A stretch of DNA of 64,000 nt from Cohnella thailandensis (GTDB taxonomy: Bacteria > Bacillota > Bacilli > Paenibacillales > Paenibacillaceae). A program made the position numbers and the translations under genes. The stretch's first letter is position 1. Each line of letters starts with the position of its first letter. The stretch is taken from contig NZ_JACJVQ010000015.1 of the NCBI RefSeq assembly GCF_014212135.1, positions 62,001 through 126,000 on the forward strand, in the 5' to 3' direction. Positions 8,823 to 18,268 of the stretch are shown here, in pieces. The notes beneath the pieces were generated by a model. That model did no database searches. It saw nothing but the letters and a program-made list of their open reading frames with translations, and was not told the DNA's origin.

Positions 8823-10163
8823 ATGATCCAAACGAGAATGCAGCGTCTTCGCGTTAACGACGGAGGCCGATTTTTGGAGAAGGAAGACGGAACCCCGTTC
8901 TTCTGGCTGGGAGACACCGCGTGGGAGCTGTTCCACAAGCTGAACCGGGAGGAAGCGGAGCATTACCTGCGCACCCGGGCGGAGCAAGGGTTCAACGTCG
9001 TTCAGGCGGTAGCGCTGGCCGAGTTCGAGGGCGTCACGACGGGCAACGCGTACGGACGGCTGCCGCTGCTCGCCGATTCGTCCGGGCTTCCCGATCCGTC
9101 CCGGCCCGATCTCGCAGGGCCTAACGGCTACTGGGATCACATCGATTTCGTTCTGGATACCGCCGCGGCTTACGGCATTTATATCGCTTTGCTGCCGACG
9201 TGGGGAGACAAGTTCAACAAGCTGTGGGGCAAGGGGCCGGAGATTTTCTCCCCGGAGAACGCGCGGACCTACGGCCGCTGGCTCGGAGCGCGCTATCAGC
9301 ACCGGCCGAACCTCGTCTGGGTGCTCGGCGGAGACCGGCCGCTGCAGACTTCCCGGCACTTCGCCATCGTCGAAGCGATGGCCGAAGGGCTGACTGAAGG
9401 GGACGGCGGCGCGCACCTCCGGACGTTCCACCCGAAGGGGGCCGAGTCCTCGTCCCATCACTTGCACGATGCGGATTGGCTGGACTTCAACATGATCCAG
9501 TCCGGCCACGGCGAAGCGGCGATCGCGAACGACCTGCGGGTCGCGGCGGACTACGCCAGGCTGCCGGTCAAGCCGACGCTCGACTCGGAGCCTTGCTACG
9601 AGGACATCCCGATCGGCTTCGATGCCGCGAACGGCTACTTCGACGAGGCCGACGCGCGGCGGGCCGCGTATTACGCCGTCCTGTCCGGCGCGTGCGGCCA
9701 TACGTACGGGCATCACTCCGTCTGGTCGATGGCTGAAGGCGCTTACGCGAACAACGAGATGACCGAGCCCGGCGCCTATTTCCTCATGGACTGGAAGACG
9801 GCGCTTCGCCGGCCCGGAGCGAACCAGATGAAGCACGTGCGCGCCTTGATGGAGACTTCGGGGTTCGCTTCTCTCCGTCCCGACCCGCAACTTCTCGCCC
9901 GCAACTTCCCCGGCTCGAACCGGATGGTCGCGGCGCGAATCGAGGCCGGAGCGCTCGTCTACTGCCCGAACGGATTGTTCGCGGAGATCGATCTGGGGCG
10001 CTTGGAAGCCGCCGCGGTCGAAGCGTCCTGGTTCGATCCGCGAAGCGGCGAATACACGCAAGCCGGAACTTGCGAGGGCGAAGGGGTACGGCGCTTCGAC
10101 GCCCCGTCCAGCGGACGCGGCAACGATTGGGTGCTCCGGCTGAAGGAGGTTCCCCATGCATAA
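8823..10163 (+). CDS. DUF4038 glycoside hydrolase (GH140-like), cytoplasmic
   Basis: About 446 residues. The N-terminal FFWLGDTAWELF segment and the long barrel that follows are typical of DUF4038 (related to GH140 apiosidases). The C-terminal about 90 residues resemble the small beta domain annotated as a putative collagen-binding domain. Acidic candidates for catalysis lie in WVLGGDRP and LDSEPCYEDIP. The frame extends upstream to an ATG at 8754, giving a hydrophobic N-terminus, but that has poor signal-peptide features. The ATG at 8823 follows a GGGGGTG site and is preferred. The stop overlaps the next gene by 8 bp, which ties it to the two-component genes. Confidence 0.75.
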   Translation: MIQTRMQRLRVNDGGRFLEKEDGTPFFWLGDTAWELFHKLNREEAEHYLRTRAEQGFNVVQAVALAEFEGVTTGNAYGRLPLLADSSGLPDPSRPDLAGPNGYWDHIDFVLDTAAAYGIYIALLPTWGDKFNKLWGKGPEIFSPENARTYGRWLGARYQHRPNLVWVLGGDRPLQTSRHFAIVEAMAEGLTEGDGGAHLRTFHPKGAESSSHHLHDADWLDFNMIQSGHGEAAIANDLRVAADYARLPVKPTLDSEPCYEDIPIGFDAANGYFDEADARRAAYYAVLSGACGHTYGHHSVWSMAEGAYANNEMTEPGAYFLMDWKTALRRPGANQMKHVRALMETSGFASLRPDPQLLARNFPGSNRMVAARIEAGALVYCPNGLFAEIDLGRLEAAAVEASWFDPRSGEYTQAGTCEGEGVRRFDAPSSGRGNDWVLRLKEVPHA

Positions 10164-11775
10164 AGTTCTGATCGTCGAAGACGAGATGCTGGTCAGGCTC
10201 GGGCTCAAGAACTCGGTCGACTGGAGCCGGTTCGGCATGGAGGTCGCGGCCGACGTGCCGGACGGCCAGGCGGCATGGGACTTTATCCAGCGGGAAAATC
10301 CGGACGTCGTCATCACCGACATTCGGATGCCCCGGATGGACGGCATGGAACTGATCGAGCGGATCCGGGAGCGCGACAAGCGGACGCGGATCGTCGTGCT
10401 CAGCTGCCTCGAGGAATTCGACCTTGCCCGCAAGGCGATGACGCTCGGCGTCTCCAACTACATCCTCAAGCTTACGATGACCGAGGAAGAAATCTCGAAC
10501 GTTCTGAACGGCGTCTCCGAGGAACTCGGCCGGTTAAACGGCAAGAGCGAGACCGCGGGGGGAGCCGGAGACCTTCCGGCGAACCTCGAGCTCGTCAAGG
10601 AGAAGATGCTGAAGGACTTCCTCTTCTACGGCATCTTCAGCCCGGACGAATTCGGCTCGTTCGTCCAGCGAAGCGGCATGCGGCTCTCGCCGGTCCGGCT
10701 CCAGGCTTGCGTCATGGAGCTGGACCGGTATTCCCGCATCAAGCAGAAGTTCAAGGACGAGCACGGTCACCTCGTGAAGATGTCCCTGCTCAACGTCCTC
10801 AGCGAGATTCTCGCTTCTCGCAAGCGGGGAGAGGCGTTCCACCTGGACGACAACCGGTACCTGCTTTTGTTCTCCTACGGGGATCTGCACTCCGAGCAGA
10901 GCATCCAGGCGGAGACCGGCGCGATTCTGCAGCAGATCCAGGACGTCATCCGAACGTACTTCAACGGGACCGTCTCCTTCGGAATCAGCGCGCCGCGCAG
11001 CGGCTACGCTTCCTTGCCTTCCTCGCACGCGGAAGCGCAGCAGGCGCTCGGCCGCAAGTTTCTCGCGGGGCCTGGCCAGCTGCACGCAACCGGCGGTAAG
11101 AGGGAGACCTCCGGCTACCGCGGCCGTTTGGCGGCCATGCGTCGGTACGAACCGATTCGTTCGCTGCTGCCCAAGGCTAAACAGGAGGAGTACGAGAGAT
11201 ACCTCGAGCTGATCGAGGAGCAGGCGGGCGACCGCAAAGCGGTGACAAGCGCGCTTTTCCAATTCGTTCAGTGGATCGCTACCCAGATGTACGACAGCAA
11301 CCAGAACGAACGAGCGCTGCTCTACAATATCACCGAGCGGCTTGAGGACAGCGATACGCTGCCCGGCATGCTCGACGAGACGGCGGCATACGTGGCCGAG
11401 CTGGCGAAGCAAGCGCATGAACGGCTCCAGATGAGCGACGAGATCGCCAAAGCGATCCAATACGTGAAGCTGCACTACGCGGACAACATCAGCCTGCAGA
11501 CCGTTGCGGACTACGTCGACTTGAGCTCCGGATACCTCAGCAACCTTTTCCGCAAAGAGCTGCAAATCACGTTCATCGACTACCTTAACCGATACCGGAT
11601 CGAGCGGGCGAAGGAGCTGATGGCGACCACTTCGAAGAAGTCGTCCGACATCGCCGTCGAGGTCGGCTTCTCGCCGGAATACACGTACTTCAGCAAAGTG
11701 TTCAAAAAGGTGACGGGACTTAACCCGAACGAATATCGGCGGGAATGGCTGGCCGGCGCCAAGGCGGACACATGA
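10156..11775 (+). CDS. YesN-type response regulator with AraC HTH
   Basis: A 539-residue regulator. The receiver domain (1-120) has the acidic pocket Glu8-Asp9 and phospho-acceptor Asp55 (ITDIRMPRMDG). The switch lysine is followed by Leu rather than Pro (ILKL). A long central linker precedes a C-terminal AraC/XylS double helix-turn-helix at about 435-530 (ISLQTVADYVDLSSGYLSNLF). This is the usual partner of a YesM kinase, and the kinase gene overlaps its stop (ATGA). Its likely targets are the adjacent transporter and glycosidase promoters, where matching 21-bp direct repeats occur. Confidence 0.9.
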   Translation: MHKVLIVEDEMLVRLGLKNSVDWSRFGMEVAADVPDGQAAWDFIQRENPDVVITDIRMPRMDGMELIERIRERDKRTRIVVLSCLEEFDLARKAMTLGVSNYILKLTMTEEEISNVLNGVSEELGRLNGKSETAGGAGDLPANLELVKEKMLKDFLFYGIFSPDEFGSFVQRSGMRLSPVRLQACVMELDRYSRIKQKFKDEHGHLVKMSLLNVLSEILASRKRGEAFHLDDNRYLLLFSYGDLHSEQSIQAETGAILQQIQDVIRTYFNGTVSFGISAPRSGYASLPSSHAEAQQALGRKFLAGPGQLHATGGKRETSGYRGRLAAMRRYEPIRSLLPKAKQEEYERYLELIEEQAGDRKAVTSALFQFVQWIATQMYDSNQNERALLYNITERLEDSDTLPGMLDETAAYVAELAKQAHERLQMSDEIAKAIQYVKLHYADNISLQTVADYVDLSSGYLSNLFRKELQITFIDYLNRYRIERAKELMATTSKKSSDIAVEVGFSPEYTYFSKVFKKVTGLNPNEYRREWLAGAKADT

Positions 11776-13586
11776 AAAGGGCGGGACGCCTTCGCATGAA
11801 CAGCCTGCGCGCCCAACTGATCCTTTTCTTCATGATCATCAGCCTGGTCGTGCTGTCGGCGGCTTCTTACATCATCTATACGTTCATGCTGAACCAAATC
11901 AAGGGACAGAACGAGAGGCTGATGTACCAGCAGTTCCAGCAGGCGGACCATAACATTCACGGGCTCGTCGCGGACGTGGACCGCCTATCCAAGCTATTCC
12001 TGCTCGACGACCAGATCCAGGAAATCCTGCTGCACCTGTCCGACAAGAGCGAGCTCGAATTCCTGGCTTACAAGAACCTGCTGCACGCGCAGATCGAGAA
12101 GTTCATCAGCAATTACGGCTACGTCCACTCCGTCTACCTGACGACCGAGAACCTGGGAGCGATGGGCGGAAGCGGGGATACGACTCTCGTCCAGTCGCAA
12201 GAGGAATGGAACAAGAGCTTCTTCGGCTCGGACGTGTTCCGGAGGTCGGTGGAGGCTTTCCCGGAGATGATCATCCAAGGCGGCCTGAGAAAATCGTACT
12301 TCAATCCCTACATGACCGGGACGAAGGACGGCTCGGTCGTGAGCATGATCCGCGGCGTGCGGGCCATTTACGATCCGAAGACGAGCGCCACCTTGATTTT
12401 TAACGTGGATGAGCGCTACCTCGCCTCGCTCTATTCGGCCGATCTGAATCCTTCCGACGGGGACATGTACATCGTCGACTCGCAGGGCAGCATACTGTCC
12501 GGCAGCCGTCCCGAGCGGATCGGCACCACTAGCGCGTTCCATCCTTCGGAGGCGGGGCAGGAAACCTATGGGAGCATGGACGACCGGACGGGAGACGCTT
12601 CTTACCAGCTCGTCTACTACAAGCTTCAGGATGCCGGCTGGTATGCGGTGAAGGAGATCCCTCTTCGGATGTACTCGGGGCAGATCCTGACCGTTCAGCG
12701 CACTCTGATTGCCGTTTTCCTGTGCAGTATCCTGATTATTTTCGCCGTGTCGTACTTCTGGTTGAGGAAAATGATCAAGCCGCTCCATCTGCTGGCCGGC
12801 AAGATGAAGGACGTCAGCCGCGGGGAGCTCGGGGTCACCTTCGATCGGATCCCGAACAACGAGCTCGGCATCGTCGTGAGGCGGTTCAACGAGATGTCGC
12901 TCAGCATCGTTGACCTGCTCGACAAGAACAACCGCATGCAGGAGAGCAAGCGGGAGCTGGAGATCGAGGCGCTTCAGTCGCAGATCAACCCTCACTTTCT
13001 CTACAACACCTTGAACATGATCCGCTGGATGGCGACCATGATCAAGGCGGACAATATCGTGGGCACGATCGTCGCGCTCGGCAACATCCTGCGGCCCGTC
13101 TTCTCGAGCAAGGACCCGATGTGCTCGCTGCGGGACGAGCTGAGCTACCTGGAGCACTATATCAAAATCATCAACATGCGCTTCAACAACAGCATCCGCT
13201 TCGAGATCGAGGTGGAGGAGCCGGAGCTGGAATGCCGCGTCCCGCGCTTCCTGCTGCAGCCGCTGGTGGAGAACTCCATCGCCGCGGGGCAGCGGGAGGA
13301 GGAGCCGGTCATCTTCATCGGCATCCATGCGAAGATCGAGGAGGGCGAGCTGCGCATCCGCGTATCGGACTCGGGCATCGGCCTCGAGCCGGAGCTTCTC
13401 GAGGAGCTGAACCGCAAGCTCGAATCCGGCGAGAGCCATGAGTCGTCCGGCGGAGGCACCGGTATCGGCCTGAGCAACGTGAACAAGCGGATCCGACTCT
13501 ACTTCGGGCCGGAGTACGGGATTCACTTCGAGCCTAGGGAGAAGGGGGCGGAGGTCGTCGTTCGGCTTCCGGCCGGCGAGGCTTAA
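11772..13586 (+). CDS. YesM-type sensor histidine kinase
   Basis: A 604-residue membrane kinase. A first transmembrane segment lies near 14-36, then an extracellular sensor of about 260 residues, a second transmembrane segment near 310-330, HAMP, the His_kinase motif SQINPHFLYNTLNMIRW, and an HATPase_c domain ending in GGGTGIGLSNVNKR. The residues after the N-box read VENSIAAGQREEE, lacking the usual His-Gly that follows VEN-I in this family. ATP handling may differ, although the G boxes are intact. It overlaps the regulator gene by 4 bp. It probably senses an extracellular oligosaccharide, directly or through the binding protein. Confidence 0.88.
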   Translation: MKRAGRLRMNSLRAQLILFFMIISLVVLSAASYIIYTFMLNQIKGQNERLMYQQFQQADHNIHGLVADVDRLSKLFLLDDQIQEILLHLSDKSELEFLAYKNLLHAQIEKFISNYGYVHSVYLTTENLGAMGGSGDTTLVQSQEEWNKSFFGSDVFRRSVEAFPEMIIQGGLRKSYFNPYMTGTKDGSVVSMIRGVRAIYDPKTSATLIFNVDERYLASLYSADLNPSDGDMYIVDSQGSILSGSRPERIGTTSAFHPSEAGQETYGSMDDRTGDASYQLVYYKLQDAGWYAVKEIPLRMYSGQILTVQRTLIAVFLCSILIIFAVSYFWLRKMIKPLHLLAGKMKDVSRGELGVTFDRIPNNELGIVVRRFNEMSLSIVDLLDKNNRMQESKRELEIEALQSQINPHFLYNTLNMIRWMATMIKADNIVGTIVALGNILRPVFSSKDPMCSLRDELSYLEHYIKIINMRFNNSIRFEIEVEEPELECRVPRFLLQPLVENSIAAGQREEEPVIFIGIHAKIEEGELRIRVSDSGIGLEPELLEELNRKLESGESHESSGGGTGIGLSNVNKRIRLYFGPEYGIHFEPREKGAEVVVRLPAGEA

Positions 13587-13602
13587 TAAGCGATTTTGGA
13601 GG

Positions 13603-13630
13603 AACGGCGCTTTGGCGCTGTTCTTTTTTT
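13603..13630 (+). terminator. Intrinsic terminator after the YesM gene
   Basis: Arms AACGGCGC (13603-13610) and GCGCTGTT (13615-13622) pair with one G-U. They are followed by C and a run of seven T. It ends the DUF4038-regulator-kinase operon. Confidence 0.85.
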
Positions 13631-13705
13631 GCTTATAGGGGGCGCGTGCTGGAGTCTTTAGGCTCGAGTGTGGGATGTAACCTCGGTGGGCCAGCGTTGA
13701 ATGGC

Positions 13706-13868
13706 TTCCATCGAGATGATCTCATCCGAGACTATCTCCGCTCTCAAAGTACCTCAATTCCGTCGAGATGATCTCAACCGAGACTATCTCCGCTCGCAAA
13801 GTGTCGCGTCCTCGCCGAGATGGTCTCATCCGAGACTATCTCCACTCGCAAAGTACCGTATCCCCGTC
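13706..13868. repeat. Array B: 52-bp tandem repeat with hairpin core
   Basis: Three copies, with the CGAGATG start at 13712, 13764 and 13816 (period 52). Each contains two facing 11-base arms around an ATCC or ACCG loop. In copy 3 they are GAGATGGTCTC and GAGACTATCTC, pairing with one G-T wobble. The unit also contains TCCGCTCGCAAAG, whose complement carries GCGAGCGGA as in array A. It is non-coding, because a 52-bp period shifts frame. Confidence 0.93.
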
Positions 13869-13914
13869 GTATCACCTACAAAAAACACACAGCCTCGCAA
13901 CATAGCTGGAGTAC

Positions 13915-14102
13915 GTTCCAGATGAGTAGCCACGACTCAACTGAGCGCAAGTGTCCTCACGAGGAAAGCCAGATGAGTAGCCACGACTCAACTGAGCGCA
14001 AGTGTCCTCACGAGGAAAGCCAGATGAGTAGCCACGACCCAACTGAGCGCAAAGTGTCCTCACGATCAAAGCCAGATGAGTAGCCACGACCCAACTGAGC
14101 TC
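13915..14102. repeat. Array C: 51-bp tandem repeat
   Basis: Four copies, with the GATGAGTAG start at 13921, 13972, 14023 and 14075 (periods 51, 51, 52). The unit includes TGAGT and ACTCA half-sites seven bases apart and the box GAGCGCAAGTGTCC. Copy 4 contains CGCAAAGTGTC, identical to 11 bases in array B copy 2. It lies directly after array B, so two different arrays sit side by side in one intergenic region. Its hairpin potential is weaker than in the other arrays. Confidence 0.93.
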
Positions 14103-14225
14103 GGATTTTCCCTGCGAATCGCTAAGAAACTCTTCCGAACGCACGGAGGGCAGCGCGGCAAATTCGCCAACGGAGCCTCGTCGCATCCCCACAGTCAAAA
14201 AGCATCCGGCGGGAGTATGCGAATC

Positions 14226-14252
14226 GTTCAACCGAATCGTTAAATCGTTCAA
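14226..14252 (+). promoter_or_regulatory. Direct-repeat operator (GTTCAA x2, 21 bp apart)
   Basis: GTTCAA occurs at 14226-14231 and 14247-14252, with CCGAATCG directly after the first box. The same arrangement, including CCGAATCG and the exact 21-bp spacing, recurs at 18537-18563. Two helical turns between half-sites is the geometry expected for an AraC-type dimer. It probably binds the YesN regulator encoded at 10156-11775 and controls the transporter operon starting at 14377. Confidence 0.6.
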
Positions 14253-14376
14253 TCCCGGGGGAGACTCCGAGCCGTTTTTTTCAAACAGATCGTCAGATCC
14301 TTCATTCGAAGGCGCGAATTGAAGCGCTATCATTAAGCCATAGAGACAGACAGACATCAAGCAAAGGAGAAAGACC

Positions 14377-15318
14377 ATGGCCCTAACCCTCACGGCAAAA
14401 AAAGGCAAGGAGTCCGGCAGATCGAGGCACTTCCGCAAGGACGGCGTCAAGCTGCTGCTGATGGCAAGCCCTTTTGTCCTGTTCGCCTTCGCCTTCAGTT
14501 ACGTACCGCTGTTCGGCTGGATTTACGCTTTCTTCGATTACCACCCGGGCATTCCGCTCAACCGTACCGAATTCATCGGGATTCAGAATTTCCGAGACAT
14601 GTTCAGCGATCCCCGTATGGGACCGGTCCTGATCAACACGCTTGCCCTCAGCTTCCTCTCGATTCTGACCGCGCCGATCCCGATGCTGTTCGCGGTGATG
14701 GTGTCGGAGGTCAAGAGCGGCTGGTTCAAGCGCCTGGTCCAGACGGTATCGACGCTGCCCCATTATATTAGCTGGATCATCGTGTATGCGCTCGCGTTCA
14801 GCATGTTCAGCACGGAAGGGGCGGTCAACACGATCTTCTCGCATCTGGGCATCAGCGACACGCCGGTCAACGTGCTCGGCAACTACGACCGGGTATGGAC
14901 GGTGCAGACGCTGCTGCTGCTCTGGAAGGGAGTCGGCTGGAGCGCGATCATCTACCTCGCCGCGATCGTCAGCATCGACAGCGAGCAGTACGACGCCGCC
15001 AAGGTCGACGGAGCGGGAAGGCTTCGGACGATCTGGCATATCACGGTTCCGAGCATCATGCCGACCTTTATCGTTCTGCTGCTGCTGTCCATCAGCAATC
15101 TGCTGTCCGCCGGCTTCGAGCAATACCTCGTTTTCAACAACGTTCTTGTCGCCGACCGGATCGAGGTGCTCGATCTTTACGTATACCGGCTCGGCCTCGT
15201 AACGGGAGACTATTCGTATTCGACGGCAGTCGGCATGTTCAAGTCGGTCATCAGCATTCTGCTGCTGTTCACCGTGAACTTCCTCTCGAAGAAATTCCGC
15301 GGTCAAGGCATCGTATAG
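14377..15318 (+). CDS. Carbohydrate ABC transporter permease, LplB type
   Basis: A 313-residue inner-membrane permease with about six transmembrane helices and the EAA loop near DAAKVDGAGRLRTIWHITVP, which contacts the ATPase. It belongs to the LplB/YteP group that imports oligosaccharides with a matching YtcP-type partner, here the next gene. No ATPase is encoded nearby, as is common for these systems, which share MsmX-type ATPases. The ATG follows AAAGGAGAAAG. An operator-like direct repeat lies about 125-150 bp upstream. Confidence 0.92.
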   Translation: MALTLTAKKGKESGRSRHFRKDGVKLLLMASPFVLFAFAFSYVPLFGWIYAFFDYHPGIPLNRTEFIGIQNFRDMFSDPRMGPVLINTLALSFLSILTAPIPMLFAVMVSEVKSGWFKRLVQTVSTLPHYISWIIVYALAFSMFSTEGAVNTIFSHLGISDTPVNVLGNYDRVWTVQTLLLLWKGVGWSAIIYLAAIVSIDSEQYDAAKVDGAGRLRTIWHITVPSIMPTFIVLLLLSISNLLSAGFEQYLVFNNVLVADRIEVLDLYVYRLGLVTGDYSYSTAVGMFKSVISILLLFTVNFLSKKFRGQGIV

Positions 15319-15335
15319 AGAAAGGAGCTCGTCCC

Positions 15336-16280
15336 ATGAACACTCAAGCAAGCGCGCAACCGGCCGGACGGACGGAGACGAAGCCGGCCCGCCGCCGGCG
15401 GAAGATCGATTGGAAGGACTTCTCGTTCAACGCTATCAACTACTTTATCTTGACTATTCTCATCCTGATAACGATCTATCCGTTCTACTATATCTTCGTT
15501 TACTCGATCAGCGATTCGATAGAAGCCCAGAAGGGCGTCACGTTCTGGCCGGCCGGCTTCTCGCTCGAGGCGTACCAGAAAACGCTCACCCTGCCCGGCA
15601 TCAAGGACGCCGCCATCGTCTCGCTCTCCCGGACCGTATTGGGGACCATCCTCACCGTGCTCTGCTGCTCGTTCTTCGCTTATTTGATCACGAAGGAAGA
15701 GATGCTGCTGCGCAAATACGTCTATCGCTTCGTGCTCATCACGATGTACTTCAACGCCGGATTCATTCCGTGGTACCTGACGATGAAGACGTACGGCCTG
15801 CAAAACAACTTCCTCCTGTACATCGTGCCGTCCGCTCTCGCCGGCTTCAACGTCATCTTGATCAAAACGTTCATCGAGCAGCTGCCGGCCTCGCTAGAGG
15901 AATCGGCGAAAATCGACGGGGCGGGATACATGAGGATCTTTACGAGCATCATTTTCCCCCTGTCGATGCCCATTATCGCGACCATCGCGGTTTTTGCGGC
16001 GGTCGGCCAGTGGAGCACCTGGTTCGACAATTGGTTCCTTGTGGAGAATCCGAAGCTCCAGACTCTGCAGCTCGTTCTCTACACGTTCCTGAACCAGTCC
16101 AGCAACCTGGCGAACGCGACGACCGAGCAGCTCAATCGGGGCGACCTGGTCCGCACGCTGACTCCGCAGTCGATTCAGATGACGATCACGATGCTCGTCA
16201 CGCTGCCTATCGTTCTCGTCTATCCGCTTCTGCAGCGCTACTTCGTCAAGGGCATCATGATGGGCGCGGTGAAGGGATAA
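15336..16280 (+). CDS. Carbohydrate ABC transporter permease, YtcP/LplC type
   Basis: A 314-residue permease with six predicted membrane helices and the EAA motif EESAKIDGAGYMRIFTSIIFP. A basic cytoplasmic N-terminus (KPARRRRKIDWKDF) precedes helix 1. The open frame extends far upstream, but AAAGGAG before the ATG at 15336 fixes the start 17 bp after the previous stop. It forms the heterodimeric channel with the LplB-type permease. The C-terminus ends in the usual FVKGIMMGAVKG. Confidence 0.92.
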   Translation: MNTQASAQPAGRTETKPARRRRKIDWKDFSFNAINYFILTILILITIYPFYYIFVYSISDSIEAQKGVTFWPAGFSLEAYQKTLTLPGIKDAAIVSLSRTVLGTILTVLCCSFFAYLITKEEMLLRKYVYRFVLITMYFNAGFIPWYLTMKTYGLQNNFLLYIVPSALAGFNVILIKTFIEQLPASLEESAKIDGAGYMRIFTSIIFPLSMPIIATIAVFAAVGQWSTWFDNWFLVENPKLQTLQLVLYTFLNQSSNLANATTEQLNRGDLVRTLTPQSIQMTITMLVTLPIVLVYPLLQRYFVKGIMMGAVKG

Positions 16281-16386
16281 GCCTCCGGCTGATGGGAAGG
16301 GTTAGACCTCGGAAGTTTAGCATTCTACCATGGATTATCTGGCTATAATCGCCGATAATTATAGATCATTAAGGGAGGTTCACCGA

Positions 16387-18168
16387 ATGAGAAAGAAAGC
16401 GTCATTGAAAACGGCAGCGGTCATGATGATGAGCGCGGCGATGCTGCTCTCGGCCTGCTCCAACAATTCGGGTTCGAACAATACGGCAGGGGAGAGTCCG
16501 AGCGCGACTTCGGGCGCGTCCCCGTCCGGAAGCGCCGCGGCGACGGAATCGAGCAAGCCTCAGGAGCTCGTTACGCTGCGCGTCCTCGTCATGGAGCCGG
16601 GTACGAAATGGAACAAATACCCGGACAGCAAGGTTGCCCAGGACATCGCCGAGAAAGTCGGCGTCAAGATCGAATACGTCGAAGCCGACGAGAACAAATT
16701 CAACGTTCTGCTGGCGAGCGGCGACCTGCCGGATATCGTCCGCACGGACGTCAACAAGTATCAGAAGCAGCTCATCGAAGGCAACCTGATCGTCCCGATG
16801 GACGATATGCTGGCCGACCGCGGCAAAGACATTACAGCCAACATCGCTACGGTCGTCGACTATAGCAAGAAGAACTGGAGCAACGGCACCGGCAGCTTGT
16901 ACTTCCTGCCGCCTCAAGTTCAGCCGAAGCCGGGCACGGCGGTCAAACCGATCACGATCGGCCCGACGATCCGCTGGGATTGGTACAAGGAGATCGGAGC
17001 TCCCGAATTGAACACGATGGACGATCTTCTGAACGCCGTCGAACAGATCGTCGAGAAGCACCCGACGACCGATGACGGCAAGAAGGTTTACGGCGTGTCG
17101 ATGTGGCAGGATTGGGGACTGTGGCCATATTTGATACCGCCTCTTACGTTCACGGGATTGACCGGAGCGACCAGCGACCTGACGGCATCCCAGATCGGGG
17201 GCGCCGAGTTTATCAGCACGCTGACGGACGAGAATTCCAACTTCTGGACTGCCATGGACTTCTATAATAAAGCGCAGCGCAGAGGACTGTTGGATCCGGA
17301 CTCGCTGACGATGAAGAACAACGATTACATGGCCAAGGCGACGGCCGGCCAGATCGTGGTCGGACCCGCTACTTGGGCGATGGGCGACTTCAACGCGCAG
17401 CATACGAACGACGGCAAAGGCTTCCTCGTCGTCCCGGCCGGCAAGGTTGCCTGGACCGGCGGCGTCAACCCGCTGGGCTGGCAGGATAAGGCGTACGCGA
17501 TATCCAAGAGCTCGAAGAATCCCGAGAAAGCGATGGAGTTCCTGAACTACATTTTCTCTTACGACGGCGCGAGAACGATGTACAACGGCGTGGAAGGCAA
17601 GGACTGGACCCTGGTGGACGGCAAACCGACGCTGACGGAAGAAACCCTGGCGCTTAAGGCGACGGGCGGCGTTCCACTGGAATCGTCCGGCCTCGGACTC
17701 GATCTCAACATCATCGGCCTCGGCGGCGACTTGATCAATCCGGAGGACGGCCAGCCGGTCAACTTGTTCAACACGGAAGAAGCTCTGGCCAAGGCGGCGA
17801 CGCCGCTGGAGAAGGACTTCGCGGAGCACTACGGCGCGACGTATTCCGGCCAAGTGTTCGAGAAGCTCATCGACGAAGGCAAGCTGATCACGTTCACGAC
17901 TTGGATGGACGGCATGTCCGACGACGAGATTCTGAAGCGGAACACGGTTCCGGGCGTGACGCTGAACGACGATTGGAAGAAGAAAGAAGCGGCCCTCAAG
18001 GAGCTGGCGACCCGCCAAGCCGCCAAGATCGTCCTGTCGAAGGACGACGCCGCGTTCGCGAAGAACAAGCAGGAGGCGCTCGACGCATTCAAGAAAGCGG
18101 GGGCCGAGGAATTCACGAAGTATTACAACGACGAAGTTACTCGCCTGAGAACGGAGCACGGGCTGTAA
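16387..18168 (+). CDS. Extracellular solute-binding lipoprotein (carbohydrate)
   Basis: A 593-residue family 1 extracellular solute-binding protein of the LipO/YtcQ kind. A basic N-terminus and hydrophobic stretch end in the lipobox LLSAC, giving lipidation at about Cys23. A Ser/Gly/Thr-rich linker follows, then the two-lobed binding domain. The long form (over 500 residues) is typical for LplB/YtcP systems. An upstream in-frame ATG at 16330 lacks a ribosome site, whereas GGGAGG precedes 16387. It delivers the glycan fragment to the two permeases upstream and may also serve the YesM sensor. Confidence 0.92.
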   Translation: MRKKASLKTAAVMMMSAAMLLSACSNNSGSNNTAGESPSATSGASPSGSAAATESSKPQELVTLRVLVMEPGTKWNKYPDSKVAQDIAEKVGVKIEYVEADENKFNVLLASGDLPDIVRTDVNKYQKQLIEGNLIVPMDDMLADRGKDITANIATVVDYSKKNWSNGTGSLYFLPPQVQPKPGTAVKPITIGPTIRWDWYKEIGAPELNTMDDLLNAVEQIVEKHPTTDDGKKVYGVSMWQDWGLWPYLIPPLTFTGLTGATSDLTASQIGGAEFISTLTDENSNFWTAMDFYNKAQRRGLLDPDSLTMKNNDYMAKATAGQIVVGPATWAMGDFNAQHTNDGKGFLVVPAGKVAWTGGVNPLGWQDKAYAISKSSKNPEKAMEFLNYIFSYDGARTMYNGVEGKDWTLVDGKPTLTEETLALKATGGVPLESSGLGLDLNIIGLGGDLINPEDGQPVNLFNTEEALAKAATPLEKDFAEHYGATYSGQVFEKLIDEGKLITFTTWMDGMSDDEILKRNTVPGVTLNDDWKKKEAALKELATRQAAKIVLSKDDAAFAKNKQEALDAFKKAGAEEFTKYYNDEVTRLRTEHGL

Positions 18169-18202
18169 AGTTCGGCAAGGTTTGTTAGGTAAAAAAAGCA
18201 AG

Positions 18203-18236
18203 CGGGTCTGCGCTATCGGGCGCGGGCCCGTTTTTA
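18203..18236 (+). terminator. Intrinsic terminator after the binding-protein gene
   Basis: Eleven-base arms at 18203-18213 and 18220-18230 pair with two G-U and a TATCGG loop, followed by TTTTT. It ends the transporter operon, 35 bp after the stop. Confidence 0.88.
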
Positions 18237-18268
18237 GCGTGCGCGTGAAAAAGAGGGAGGCCGAGTTA

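Noticed and set aside
13872..14450. - strand frame with GYSSGFPREDTCAQLSR repeats
   Set aside because: A translation of the non-coding array C. Copy 4 breaks the period, and the frame runs into the permease gene.
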